From UBA1189 sp045612065 (GTDB taxonomy: Bacteria; Bacteroidota; Bacteroidia; Bacteroidales; Bacteroidaceae): DNA of 64,000 nucleotides. The stretch is taken from NCBI GenBank assembly GCA_045612065.1, contig JAZKYH010000073.1, positions 29,731 through 93,730 of the forward strand, given 5' to 3'. Positions 54,032 to 61,684 of this stretch are shown here, one piece after another (the first letter of the stretch is position 1; each line of letters starts with the position of its first letter). Below the pieces are notes generated by a model, which saw only the letters and a list, made by a program, of their open reading frames with translations, was not told where the DNA came from and searched no databases. The translations under genes and the position numbers were made by a program.

Positions 54032-54649
54032 ATGGGTATTTTTAGTAATTTATTTCGCAAGAAAGCTTCAGACGAAGAAAGCAAAGTGGGAGGAATTGAA
54101 GATTTCATGACTCTCATCCGTGTATATTATCAAGCAGTGATGGCCGGCAATTTGGGTATCAGCAATATCAACATGCTGCCAGACTTGGCCATGTTTAAGC
54201 GCACACTGAAGGTGGCTACACAAAACAATAAGCTGGGTGTGGCTGAGAAGTCGCGTTGTAAGAAGATGTTGATGCAGGCCTATCACCTCGAAGAGGGTTT
54301 CTTTAAGGAGATTGATGCCTCTATCAAGAAGAACTGCCGCAATGTGAATATGGTGAATAGCTATTTCTTCCAGTTCCAACGTTTCAATGAAAGCTTGATG
54401 ATGGCAGTGAGCAATGAGATGAAGTATACCATGCGTATTCCTTTCAAGAAAATGCTTTATACTCAGACTGAGGCGGCCATCAATAATATCTTGACCAAGA
54501 ATGATTGGAAGGATGCGTCAATGTTTAAGGCCGTTGGCGAAGTACGTCAGTTGCAGCACTCTTTGGGCTATTCGGGACAATGGATGACCAACTTCGTGTT
54601 TAACGTAATTCGTTTGGCCAAGAAAGAATCTAAAAAGAAGAGCGAATAA
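54032..54649 (+). CDS. Conserved hypothetical protein (205 residues)
   Basis: A mostly helical, basic protein without a signal peptide or membrane segment (starts MGIFSNLFRKKASDEESK). I do not recognise a family. Hydrophobic-basic helices (TMRIPFKKMLYTQTEAAINN; WMTNFVFNVIRLAKKESKKK) might bind membrane or nucleic acid, but this is only a guess. It is preceded by its own consensus promoter, and a separate promoter for the zapA pair follows, so it is probably monocistronic. Codon use looks like that of its housekeeping neighbours. Confidence 0.75.
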   Translation: MGIFSNLFRKKASDEESKVGGIEDFMTLIRVYYQAVMAGNLGISNINMLPDLAMFKRTLKVATQNNKLGVAEKSRCKKMLMQAYHLEEGFFKEIDASIKKNCRNVNMVNSYFFQFQRFNESLMMAVSNEMKYTMRIPFKKMLYTQTEAAINNILTKNDWKDASMFKAVGEVRQLQHSLGYSGQWMTNFVFNVIRLAKKESKKKSE

Positions 54650-54690
54650 TCCTTTTTAGTGTATGTTCTTCACTTTTTTTGGCAAAGTGT

Positions 54691-54721
54691 TTTGAATTTG
54701 TCGAAAAAGAGGTTACATTTG
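54691..54721 (+). promoter_or_regulatory. Promoter of the coiled-coil/zapA pair
   Basis: TTTG (54691-54694), a 19-bp spacer and TACATTTG (54714-54721), 16 bp before the first ATG. Confidence 0.7.
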
Positions 54722-54730
54722 TAGCGAGGT

Positions 54731-55057
54731 TTGGTTATGATGACAGCAGTGGACGGATTTGTAATCGCAAACTTTGAATCGAAACTGAATCGGTTAATGG
54801 AGGCTCATGCGCAGCTTTTGGCAGAGAATGCAGCGCTGCGTGAGCAGTTGGAACTTCAAACCGTTGAGTTGGGCAAGGTGCGTGAACAGAATGTTGAACT
54901 TGCTGAATCTTACAAGGATCTCAAACTCGCCAAGATAATCAGCGCAAACGACTTGGAAATAGGAGATGCGCAGCGAAGATTGTCGAGGTTAGTGCGTGAA
55001 GTGGACAAGTGCATAGCACTACTTAATGCTTCTGGGCAAAAAGACGATATGCTATGA
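54731..55057 (+). CDS. Coiled-coil protein preceding zapA
   Basis: 108 residues, with a long coiled coil over about residues 10-85 (LLAENAALREQLELQTVELG). The size, coiled coil and position suggest a ZapB-like division partner, but sequence alone does not prove it. Its ATGA end overlaps the zapA start by 4 bp, so the two are translationally coupled. There is no signal peptide. Confidence 0.75.
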   Translation: MVMMTAVDGFVIANFESKLNRLMEAHAQLLAENAALREQLELQTVELGKVREQNVELAESYKDLKLAKIISANDLEIGDAQRRLSRLVREVDKCIALLNASGQKDDML

Positions 55058-55362
55058 CACCGACCGACCGACTGAGAATAAAGGTGATTATTGCCGGAAT
55101 GAAATTCTTCCTGCGGATTGACCCCAGTGAAGAGGAGGCCATTCGCAAGGCAGTAAAGCACATTGATGATAAGTTGAACGCGTATCGAGAGCATTTTCCG
55201 GGACAGACAACCGAGAAATATCTCGCAATGATAGCCCTCCATGTAGGGGTGCTGTATCAGCAAGAGAAGATGCGTACCGATACTCGGCCTTTTCAGGAAA
55301 AGTTCGCAGAGTTGAGTGTGAAACTTGACGAGTTCCTGAAGGAAAATGAGGAGCGTGTTTGA
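55054..55362 (+). CDS. zapA: Cell division protein ZapA
   Basis: 102 residues. The N-terminal globular part (LRIKVIIAGMKFFLRIDPSE) and the C-terminal helix match ZapA, which cross-links FtsZ filaments at the division site. It overlaps the upstream coiled-coil gene by 4 bp. A structured spacer and then rny follow on the same strand. Confidence 0.87.
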   Translation: MTPTDRLRIKVIIAGMKFFLRIDPSEEEAIRKAVKHIDDKLNAYREHFPGQTTEKYLAMIALHVGVLYQQEKMRTDTRPFQEKFAELSVKLDEFLKENEERV

Positions 55363-55390
55363 TTTATATAATAAATGAGAGGTATAACCA

Positions 55391-55439
55391 CGCACTGCTG
55401 AGGTGTCAAAGCATCATGCTTTGTGCCTGAGGTGGTGCG
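55391..55439 (+). other. Structured spacer RNA element between zapA and rny
   Basis: CGCAC (55391-55395) pairs with GTGCG (55435-55439), and CAAAGCA (55407-55413) pairs with TGCTTTG (55417-55423). Between the two stems the word CTGAGGTG occurs on both sides (55398-55405 and 55427-55434). A short U-rich stretch follows. It could be an attenuator or terminator for zapA, or part of a small RNA; in some bacteria 6S RNA lies next to zapA, but this element is too short to claim that. Confidence 0.45.
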
Positions 55440-55470
55440 ATTTTTATTAATAATAACAAAGTAAAGAAAG

Positions 55471-57006
55471 ATGCTAATACTAGTAATTGTCGGAGTTGCG
55501 AGCCTCGCTGTAGGTGCCGCTCTCAGTTATTTCGTAGCTTTCACTGGAGCAAAGTCCAAGGCCAAGCGCATGCTTGCTGAGGCTGAGGCACAAGGTGAGG
55601 TGATGAAGAAAAACAAACTCCTCGAAGTGAAGGAGAAGTTCCTTAACAAAAAGGCCGAGTTGGAAAAGGAGGTGGCTGCGCGTAGTCAGAAGTTGCAGCA
55701 GGCCGAGAGCCGCATCAAGCAGCGTGAGTTGCAGCTCAACCAACAGCAGAGTGATAACCAACGCAAGCGTAATGAGATTGAGGCCATCAAGGCTAATCTC
55801 GATAATCAGTTGCAGATTGTAGGTGCGAAGCAGGCTGAGCTTGACAAGCTGCAGGCGCAGGAGCGCGAACGTCTCGAAGCAATTGGAGGCCTCTCTGCAG
55901 ATGAGGCTCGCGAACAGCTTGTAGAGTCGCTCAAGGAAGAGGCAAAGACACAGGCTGCATCGTACATCAATGACATCATGGATGATGCAAAGATGACAGC
56001 TAACAAGGAGGCTAAGCGTATAGTTATTCAGTCTATTCAACGCGTGGCAACAGAAACAGCTATTGAGAATTCTGTTACCGTATTCCATATCGATTCTGAT
56101 GAGCTGAAAGGCCGCATCATTGGCCGTGAGGGACGTAATATTCGTGCTCTTGAGGCGGCTACGGGTGTTGAAATCGTTGTAGACGATACTCCCGAGGCTA
56201 TTGTTATCTCTGCTTTCGATCCCGTGCGTCGTGAGATTGCTCGTTTGGCGCTTCATCAGTTGGTGACTGACGGACGTATCCATCCCGCACGTATTGAGGA
56301 GGTTGTTGCCAAGGTGAAGAAACAGGTTGAGGAAGAAATCATCGAGACAGGTAAGCGCACCACTATCGATCTTGGCATTCATGGCTTGCATCCCGACCTT
56401 ATCCGTATCGTTGGTAAGATGAAGTACCGCTCGTCGTATGGTCAGAACCTCTTGCAGCATGCTCGCGAGACTGCCAACCTTTGTGCCGTGATGGCTTCGG
56501 AGTTGGGACTCAATCCCAAGAAGGCAAAACGTGCCGGATTGCTTCACGATATCGGTAAGGTGCCCGATGAGGAGAACGAATTGCCCCACGCACTTTATGG
56601 TATGAAGTTGGCTGAGAAGTATAAGGAGAAGCCCGATATTTGCAATGCCATCGGTGCTCACCATGATGAGGTGGAGATGGAGACTCTTTTGGCTCCCATC
56701 GTGCAGGTGTGTGATGCTATCTCAGGTGCTCGTCCCGGTGCTCGTCGCGAGATTGTAGAGGCTTACATGAAGCGCCTCAATGACCTTGAGCAATTGGCAA
56801 TGTCATATCCTGGTGTGGTGAAGACCTATGCTATTCAGGCTGGTCGTGAGCTGCGTGTGATTGTGGGTGCTGATAAGATTGACGATAAGACTACCGAGAC
56901 GCTTTCTGCCGATATCGCCAAGAAGATTCAAGACGAGATGACCTATCCTGGTCAGGTGAAGATTACCGTTATCCGTGAGACTCGTGCTGTAAGCTACGCT
57001 CGCTAA
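55471..57006 (+). CDS. rny: Ribonuclease Y
   Basis: 511 residues. An N-terminal transmembrane helix (LILVIVGVASLAVGAALSYF), a long coiled coil (about 30-150), a KH domain (GREGRNIRALEAATGVEI) and an HD domain (LLHDIGKVPDEENE) in the standard order. It starts mRNA decay by endonucleolytic cleavage at the membrane. An intrinsic terminator follows 23 bp after the stop. The long open frame on the opposite strand is a shadow. Confidence 0.97.
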   Translation: MLILVIVGVASLAVGAALSYFVAFTGAKSKAKRMLAEAEAQGEVMKKNKLLEVKEKFLNKKAELEKEVAARSQKLQQAESRIKQRELQLNQQQSDNQRKRNEIEAIKANLDNQLQIVGAKQAELDKLQAQERERLEAIGGLSADEAREQLVESLKEEAKTQAASYINDIMDDAKMTANKEAKRIVIQSIQRVATETAIENSVTVFHIDSDELKGRIIGREGRNIRALEAATGVEIVVDDTPEAIVISAFDPVRREIARLALHQLVTDGRIHPARIEEVVAKVKKQVEEEIIETGKRTTIDLGIHGLHPDLIRIVGKMKYRSSYGQNLLQHARETANLCAVMASELGLNPKKAKRAGLLHDIGKVPDEENELPHALYGMKLAEKYKEKPDICNAIGAHHDEVEMETLLAPIVQVCDAISGARPGARREIVEAYMKRLNDLEQLAMSYPGVVKTYAIQAGRELRVIVGADKIDDKTTETLSADIAKKIQDEMTYPGQVKITVIRETRAVSYAR

Positions 57007-57028
57007 GGATAGTCTTTAGTGATAAATG

Positions 57029-57063
57029 AAAGAAGGGTGGCCATGAGGCTACCCTTCTTTTGT
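57029..57063 (+). terminator. Intrinsic terminator of rny
   Basis: AAAGAAGGGTGGCC pairs with GCTACCCTTCTTT, with a 5-nt loop, followed by TTGTT. It lies 23 bp after the rny stop. Confidence 0.85.
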
Positions 57064-57119
57064 TCCTATGTTTTATAAAGGTTTGTGGAGTAGGCGGTGC
57101 GAGGAACCGTCATTGTTTC

Positions 57120-57992
57120 CTATATCCTCGGGTCGGAACCCCACTTCATCTTCTTTTGTAGGGTGTGGAAGAAGGTGTTGCCCTCCTGCTTCACAACACG
57201 GATGGTATGTGATGCTTTGCGTAGGGTGATGGCAGTCTGCTCGGGGTAGCTGCGGCTGATACCGTCGATGGCTACGAGAAAGCTTCCGCTACGACTCTCG
57301 ATACGGAACTCTATGATCTTGTCGTCTGCGATGACAATGGGGCGTACGTTCAGGCTGTGAGGAGCTACGGCGGTGAGGACAAAGACCTCGGATTGTGGGT
57401 ATACGATGGGCCCTCCTGCGCTGAGTGAGTAGGCTGTAGAGCCTGTGGGGGTGGCAATGATGAGACCGTCGCCCATATAAGTGGCCAGATGCTCGCCGCC
57501 AACATGGGTGTGTACGGCTATCATCGATGAGCTGTCGTGTTTCGATAGGGTCACCTCGTTGAGCGCATAGGCGGGCTGCTCAGTGCTGTCGCTCGTAGTG
57601 AGCTCGAGTAGGCTGCGCTCACGTACGCTGTAGCGTCCTGCGTGTAGATTGGCAAAGAAAGTCTCCATCTCATCGGCCGAGACATCGGCAAGGAATCCTA
57701 AACGTCCAGTGTTAATGCCCACGATAGGTGTTCCCGTAGCTCCTACGCAATTGGCAGCTTTGAGGAAGGTTCCATCTCCTCCCAGGCTGATAGCCATGTC
57801 TACCTCCAATCTCTCCAACTTGTCAATGATGCCGGCTGGTTCGAAAGAGAAGGGTTGTGCCTCGCAAAGGAAGCGATAGAAGTCGCGTTCTACATACACC
57901 TCATCGCCATAGCTTGAGAGTATGGCGAATAATTGTTCGGCATGTACCGACTTGCAGGTCTCATAAGTGTTTCCAAATAGGGCGAAGCGCAT
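57120..57992 (-). CDS. nadK: NAD kinase
   Basis: 290 residues. The GGDGTFLKAAN motif with its catalytic aspartate, TPTGSTAYSLSAGGP and the NE-short motif region (ALNEVTLSK) are present. It makes NADP from NAD and ATP. The ATG lies only 8 bp from a four-heptad tract, and the pdxJ gene is divergent from it. Confidence 0.96.
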   Translation of the reverse strand: MRFALFGNTYETCKSVHAEQLFAILSSYGDEVYVERDFYRFLCEAQPFSFEPAGIIDKLERLEVDMAISLGGDGTFLKAANCVGATGTPIVGINTGRLGFLADVSADEMETFFANLHAGRYSVRERSLLELTTSDSTEQPAYALNEVTLSKHDSSSMIAVHTHVGGEHLATYMGDGLIIATPTGSTAYSLSAGGPIVYPQSEVFVLTAVAPHSLNVRPIVIADDKIIEFRIESRSGSFLVAIDGISRSYPEQTAITLRKASHTIRVVKQEGNTFFHTLQKKMKWGSDPRI

Positions 57993-57999
57993 CTTTTTT

Positions 58000-58027
58000 A
58001 ATTCTGAATTCTGAATTGTGAATTATG
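58000..58027 (-). repeat. Four-heptad tract directly upstream of nadK
   Basis: Units aattctg, aattctg, aattgtg, aattatg. Read toward nadK they are cataatt/cacaatt/cagaatt types, ending 7 bp before the ATG. Confidence 0.75.
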
Positions 58028-58054
58028 AATGACCAATATGTCAATTAAATATGT

Positions 58055-58062
58055 TAACTTTG
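58055..58062 (+). promoter_or_regulatory. -7 element for pdxJ
   Basis: TAACTTTG fits the -7 consensus 61 bp before the pdxJ ATG; a -33 element is not clear. An opposite TATCTTTG at 58097-58104 could serve nadK. Confidence 0.45.
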
Positions 58063-58122
58063 CAGCGAATTTGCACTGCTGTGCATAATTCAATCGCAAA
58101 GATAATACTTTTTTTGTATTGT

Positions 58123-58851
58123 ATGACGAAACTGAGTGTAAATATAAACAAGGTGGCCACACTGCGCAATGCACGTGGTGGAAACAATCCTGACGTGTGT
58201 CAATTTGCTTTGGACTGCGAAGCGATGGGTGGTGAGGGTATTACCGTGCATCCGCGTCCTGACGAGCGTCACATCCGCCGAGCCGATGTGTTTGCATTGC
58301 GTCCCCTGTTGCATACCGAATTTAATATCGAGGGCTATCCCAGCAAGGAGTTCATCGAGTTAGTGCTGCAGGTGAAACCTGCGCAGGTGACCTTGGTGCC
58401 CGATGCCCCCGACCAGATTACCTCTAATCATGGGTGGGATACGGTGGTGCATCAAGAGTTCCTCACCGAAGTGGTGGCTGTGTTCAACGAGGCTGGCATT
58501 CGTACCTCCGTATTCGTGGATCCCGATGTGACGATGGTAGAATATGCGGCAAAAGTTGGTGCCGACCGAGTGGAACTCTATACCGAACCCTATGCGGCAA
58601 ACTATGGCAAGGACCGTGAGGCGGCCATTGCTCCCTACATCACTGCTGCCAAGGTGGCTAAGAAGAAGGGGCTCGGACTCAATGCAGGGCATGACTTGAG
58701 CTTGGGGAATCTTGCCTACTTCGCTGAGAATGTTCCTTATCTCGACGAAGTCTCTATCGGACACGCGCTCATCTGTGATGCGCTGTACCTCGGTTTGGAA
58801 GAGACAATACGCAGGTACAAGGAATGTTTGGCTGTAAAGCGCAAAAAATAG
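58123..58851 (+). CDS. pdxJ: Pyridoxine 5'-phosphate synthase
   Basis: 242 residues from the ATG at 58123 (MTKLSVNINKVATLRNARGG). The longer open frame upstream is rejected because it covers the promoter region and adds 24 residues that the family lacks. The HPRPDERHI motif and GLGLNAGHDL are characteristic. It condenses aminoacetone phosphate derivative and deoxyxylulose phosphate to pyridoxine phosphate, in the DXP-dependent vitamin B6 pathway. exbB follows after 34 bp. Confidence 0.96.
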   Translation: MTKLSVNINKVATLRNARGGNNPDVCQFALDCEAMGGEGITVHPRPDERHIRRADVFALRPLLHTEFNIEGYPSKEFIELVLQVKPAQVTLVPDAPDQITSNHGWDTVVHQEFLTEVVAVFNEAGIRTSVFVDPDVTMVEYAAKVGADRVELYTEPYAANYGKDREAAIAPYITAAKVAKKKGLGLNAGHDLSLGNLAYFAENVPYLDEVSIGHALICDALYLGLEETIRRYKECLAVKRKK

Positions 58852-58885
58852 AAAAATGTAAATCGTTAAATAGTAAATAGACAAC

Positions 58886-59581
58886 ATGTTATTTTTACAA
58901 GCACAAATGCAAGAGGCCGTAACTGAGATGGCCGAGAATCCCGTTCTCACCGAGGTGGTAGAGGCGGCAAATGAGATGAATCTGTGGGATATGGCTACCA
59001 AGGGTGGTTGGATTATGATTATCCTTGCCCTGCTCTCTGTCCTCTGTGTGTATATCTTTGTAGAGCGTATCTTGGTGATACGCAAGGCTTCAAAGGTTGA
59101 TCCCGTGTTCATGGAGCGCATTCGCGACTATGTGAAGACTGATGAACTGAAGTCTGCTGTCAACTATTGCCGCGTTGCCAACACTCCTGCTGCCAACATG
59201 ATTGAGAAGGGTCTCGCTCGCATCGACCGTCCCGCTGCAGAGGTGCAGGCTGCATTGGAGAATGCCGGTAACCTCGAGGTAGCCAAGCTCGAAAAGGGCC
59301 TCTCTGTAATGGCTACCATTTCATCAGGTGCTCCCATGATTGGTTTCTTGGGTACCGTGCTCGGTATGGTACGCGCTTTCTGGGAAATGGCGAATGCGGG
59401 TAACAATATCGACATCACCTTGCTCTCAAGCGGTATTTACGAGGCGATGATTACCACCGTGGGTGGTCTCGTAGTGGGTATCGTAGCGATGTTTGCCTAC
59501 AACTACCTCGTGTCTCGTGTGAACGACGTGGCCAATGTGCTTGAGGCGCAGACTCTCTCGTTCATGGACTTGAAGAGTTAA
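58886..59581 (+). CDS. exbB: MotA/TolQ/ExbB proton channel protein
   Basis: 231 residues with three transmembrane segments (GGWIMIILALLSVLCVYIFV; GAPMIGFLGTVLGMVRAFWE; VGGLVVGIVAMFAYNYLVSR). The proton-channel family pattern is clear. With ExbD and TonB it energises outer membrane import. The order pdxJ-exbB-exbD-tonB on one strand is a known Bacteroidetes arrangement. The N-terminus has an extra acidic segment before the first helix. Confidence 0.93.
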   Translation: MLFLQAQMQEAVTEMAENPVLTEVVEAANEMNLWDMATKGGWIMIILALLSVLCVYIFVERILVIRKASKVDPVFMERIRDYVKTDELKSAVNYCRVANTPAANMIEKGLARIDRPAAEVQAALENAGNLEVAKLEKGLSVMATISSGAPMIGFLGTVLGMVRAFWEMANAGNNIDITLLSSGIYEAMITTVGGLVVGIVAMFAYNYLVSRVNDVANVLEAQTLSFMDLKS

Positions 59582-59624
59582 GGGCCTCCACTCGCCAACT
59601 TTAATCTATTGAGTTCGTGCCAAT

Positions 59625-59656
59625 GAGCGTGATGTAAGTCACTTACAAACCGCTCA
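59625..59656 (+). other. Hairpin in the exbB-exbD spacer
   Basis: GAGCG (59625-59629) pairs with CGCTC (59652-59656), enclosing a second stem GTAAGT/ACTTAC at 59634-59646. The 125-bp spacer is unusually long for such an operon. A processing or attenuation site is possible. Confidence 0.4.
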
Positions 59657-59706
59657 GCGAGAACCGCCGAACTAAAACGAAGTTTAATTTTCAATTCGTA
59701 TACCCA

Positions 59707-60132
59707 GTGAGCTTAAAACGAAGAAACAAAATATCACCCGCCTTCAGCATGTCATCTATGACGGACCTTGTGTTCCTCTTGCTGATATTCTTCATGATTA
59801 CCTCTACCATGGTGACGCCCAACGCTATCAAGGTGTTGCTTCCGCAAGGTAAGCAGCAGACCTCTGCTAAGCCGCTTACGCGTGTCATCATTGATAAGGA
59901 TCTCAACTACTACACTGCTTTCGGTAATGAAGACGAGATGCCCATTCTCCCCGAAGAATTGGCAGCCTTCCTTCAGGACTGTGCAGCCAAGGAGCCCGAG
60001 ATGTATGTGGCGCTCTATGCCGATGAGCGTGTGCCCTATCGTGAGATTGTGAATGTGTTGAACATAGCCAACGAGAACCAGTTCAAGATGGTACTGGCCA
60101 CTCGTCGTCCTGATAAAAAGAGCAAACGTTGA
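59707..60132 (+). CDS. exbD: ExbD/TolR-family biopolymer transport protein
   Basis: 141 residues from a GTG start (MSLKRRNKISPAFSMSSMTD). The single helix LVFLLLIFFMITSTMV begins with the conserved aspartate of the proton path (SMTDLVFLLL). The periplasmic part is short. The end overlaps the tonB start. The GTG start is supported because it gives the conserved N-terminus and no ATG lies nearby upstream. Confidence 0.92.
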   Translation: MSLKRRNKISPAFSMSSMTDLVFLLLIFFMITSTMVTPNAIKVLLPQGKQQTSAKPLTRVIIDKDLNYYTAFGNEDEMPILPEELAAFLQDCAAKEPEMYVALYADERVPYREIVNVLNIANENQFKMVLATRRPDKKSKR

Positions 60133-60908
60133 AAGTAGATAAGAACCAAATACAAGGTGCGGTTGCTACCCTCGTGGTGCATGGCCTCGTAGTGCTGCTG
60201 CTCGTGCTTCTCAAGCTGCATACGCCAGTGTTGGAGGAGGAGAGCGGTATCCCCGTGACATTGGGCAATGTGGCTCAGGCGCAGGGACACACCGAGGCCT
60301 ACCAGTTTACCGAGGTGTCGTCCATGAAGAGCGATGTTCCTAACATCGAGAATGCACCGCAACCTCAGCCTCAGCCCCAAGTGGATGAGCCTCTCGTTAC
60401 CCAGCCCGACGAACCTACCGTGGAGATGCCTACCGCCGAGGAAATCGAGGCGCAGAAACGTGCCGAGGCCGAGCGCCAGGCTGCTGAGCGTGCGGCCCAG
60501 CAGATGGCCAGCGCATTCGGTAAAGGTTTCGAGATGGGTAGTAAGGGCGAGGAGACTGCCGAACAACCCGAAGAGGGCACTCAAGGTGTGGAGTCAGGTG
60601 TCTCCGAGGCAGAGAAGACTGTAGGTATCGGCGTACAGGGAACCTTCGACCTCAATGGTCGTAGCCTATCAGGTGGCGGACTGCCCAAGCCTGTCAATAC
60701 CGTGCAGGCCGAAGGTCGTGTAGTGGTGACCATTACCGTTAACCCCTCGGGTCATGTCATTGCCACCAGCATCAACCTTCGTACCAACACCTCGAACCCC
60801 GAGTTGCGTAAGGCTGCCGAAGATGCTGCCCGTCGAGCCCGCTTCAATGCAATCGATGCAGTGGATAATCAGACCGGTACCATCACCTATTATTTCAAGC
60901 TGCGATAA
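60129..60908 (+). CDS. tonB: TonB-family energy transducer
   Basis: 259 residues from a TTG start that overlaps the exbD stop (TTGA). One transmembrane helix (VATLVVHGLVVLLLVLLKLH), a proline- and glutamate-rich spacer (PQPQPQPQVDEP), and a TonB C-terminal domain (VVVTITVNPSGHVIATSINL to FNAI). It passes energy from the ExbB/ExbD proton channel to outer membrane receptors. An intrinsic terminator lies 25 bp after the stop. Confidence 0.9.
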   Translation: MKVDKNQIQGAVATLVVHGLVVLLLVLLKLHTPVLEEESGIPVTLGNVAQAQGHTEAYQFTEVSSMKSDVPNIENAPQPQPQPQVDEPLVTQPDEPTVEMPTAEEIEAQKRAEAERQAAERAAQQMASAFGKGFEMGSKGEETAEQPEEGTQGVESGVSEAEKTVGIGVQGTFDLNGRSLSGGGLPKPVNTVQAEGRVVVTITVNPSGHVIATSINLRTNTSNPELRKAAEDAARRARFNAIDAVDNQTGTITYYFKLR

Positions 60909-60933
60909 TAAATAGTGTACTATTCGTGATATA

Positions 60934-60962
60934 AAAAAGAGGGTTTGCGCCCTCTTTTTTTG
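60934..60962 (+). terminator. Intrinsic terminator of the exbBD-tonB operon
   Basis: AAAAAAGAGGG and CCCTCTTTTTTT form a stem around a TTTGCG loop, ending in a long T-run. Confidence 0.92.
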
Positions 60963-60998
60963 TGTATGGTATGGCCCCATCGCAATGTCGAAATGTTT

Positions 60999-61086
60999 CC
61001 GCGGTAGCTACCGCGGAGCACCTCGCTAGCTAGTGAGACATAACGCGGTAGCTATCGAAGCATGGCGCGGTAGCTATCGCGGAATA
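60999..61086. repeat. Palindromic CGCGGTAGCTACCGCG repeat cluster (second locus)
   Basis: A perfect 18-bp palindrome CCGCGGTAGCTACCGCGG at 60999-61016 is followed by two CGCGGTAGCTATCG words near 61050 and 61068. It is the same family as 33479-33566, some 27 kb away. Confidence 0.75.
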
Positions 61087-61105
61087 ATTTGGATGAGACG
61101 AAAGT

Positions 61106-61570
61106 CTATGCTTTGATTGCTGCCAGCAGCCCTTCGCAAGCATCTTCAAGGATGTCAATGACGTTCTCGAAGCCCTGTGCGCCGCCATAGTAAGGGTCGG
61201 GCACGTGGTCGGCCACGATGTGAGTGCAGTATTCCGTCATGCGGTGTATCTTCTCCTCGGCTTCAAGGCTGGGAGCCAGCTCATGCAGACGACTGATGTT
61301 GCTGTCGTCCATGCCAAGGATGAGGTCAAACTCCTCAAAGTCGCTCATGCGTACTGGGCGCGACAGGTGAGTGATGTTGTATCCACGGCGCGAGGCATGA
61401 GCACGCATGCGAGGGTCGGCCTGCTCGCCCTGATGGTAGCTGATGAGGCCCGCCGAGTCCACTTCGATGGCTTTCTCCAACCCCTCACGTTTCAGTATGG
61501 TGCGCATCACCTCCTCTGCCGTGCACGAACGGCAGATGTTGCCGAGGCAAACGAACAATATTCTTTTCAT
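61106..61570 (-). CDS. Low-molecular-weight protein-tyrosine phosphatase
   Basis: 154 residues. The active-site loop is CLGNICRSC (cysteine and arginine intact; the usual proline after the serine is replaced by cysteine). The general-acid segment VPDPYYGG is intact. It hydrolyses phosphotyrosine. In other bacteria such enzymes reset Wzc-type kinases; here the wzc gene is 8 kb away, so that pairing is only possible. A TATCTTTA box lies upstream at 61598-61605. Confidence 0.9.
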   Translation of the reverse strand: MKRILFVCLGNICRSCTAEEVMRTILKREGLEKAIEVDSAGLISYHQGEQADPRMRAHASRRGYNITHLSRPVRMSDFEEFDLILGMDDSNISRLHELAPSLEAEEKIHRMTEYCTHIVADHVPDPYYGGAQGFENVIDILEDACEGLLAAIKA

Positions 61571-61650
61571 GTCGATATGCTTTTTTTGATTACGATGTAA
61601 AGATACGGAAAATATAATTGTGATTATGACAATAATTCAAAAAATATCTG

Positions 61651-61658
61651 TATCTTTG
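61651..61658 (+). promoter_or_regulatory. -7 element of the 385-residue protein gene
   Basis: TATCTTTG, 27 bp before the ATG. No convincing -33 element is visible. Confidence 0.5.
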
Positions 61659-61684
61659 TTGCATCCAATAAATTAACCTCTCTT

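Noticed and set aside
55363..55470. 6S RNA gene
   Set aside because: The structured stretch is only about 50 nt and lacks room for the 180-200 nt 6S fold.
55480..56664. A 394-residue open frame on the minus strand
   Set aside because: It is antisense to rny, whose domains are unmistakable; the frame has shadow-type composition.
58051..58122. Upstream extension of pdxJ by 24 residues
   Set aside because: It covers a promoter-like box, and PdxJ proteins begin at the MTKLSVNINK position.
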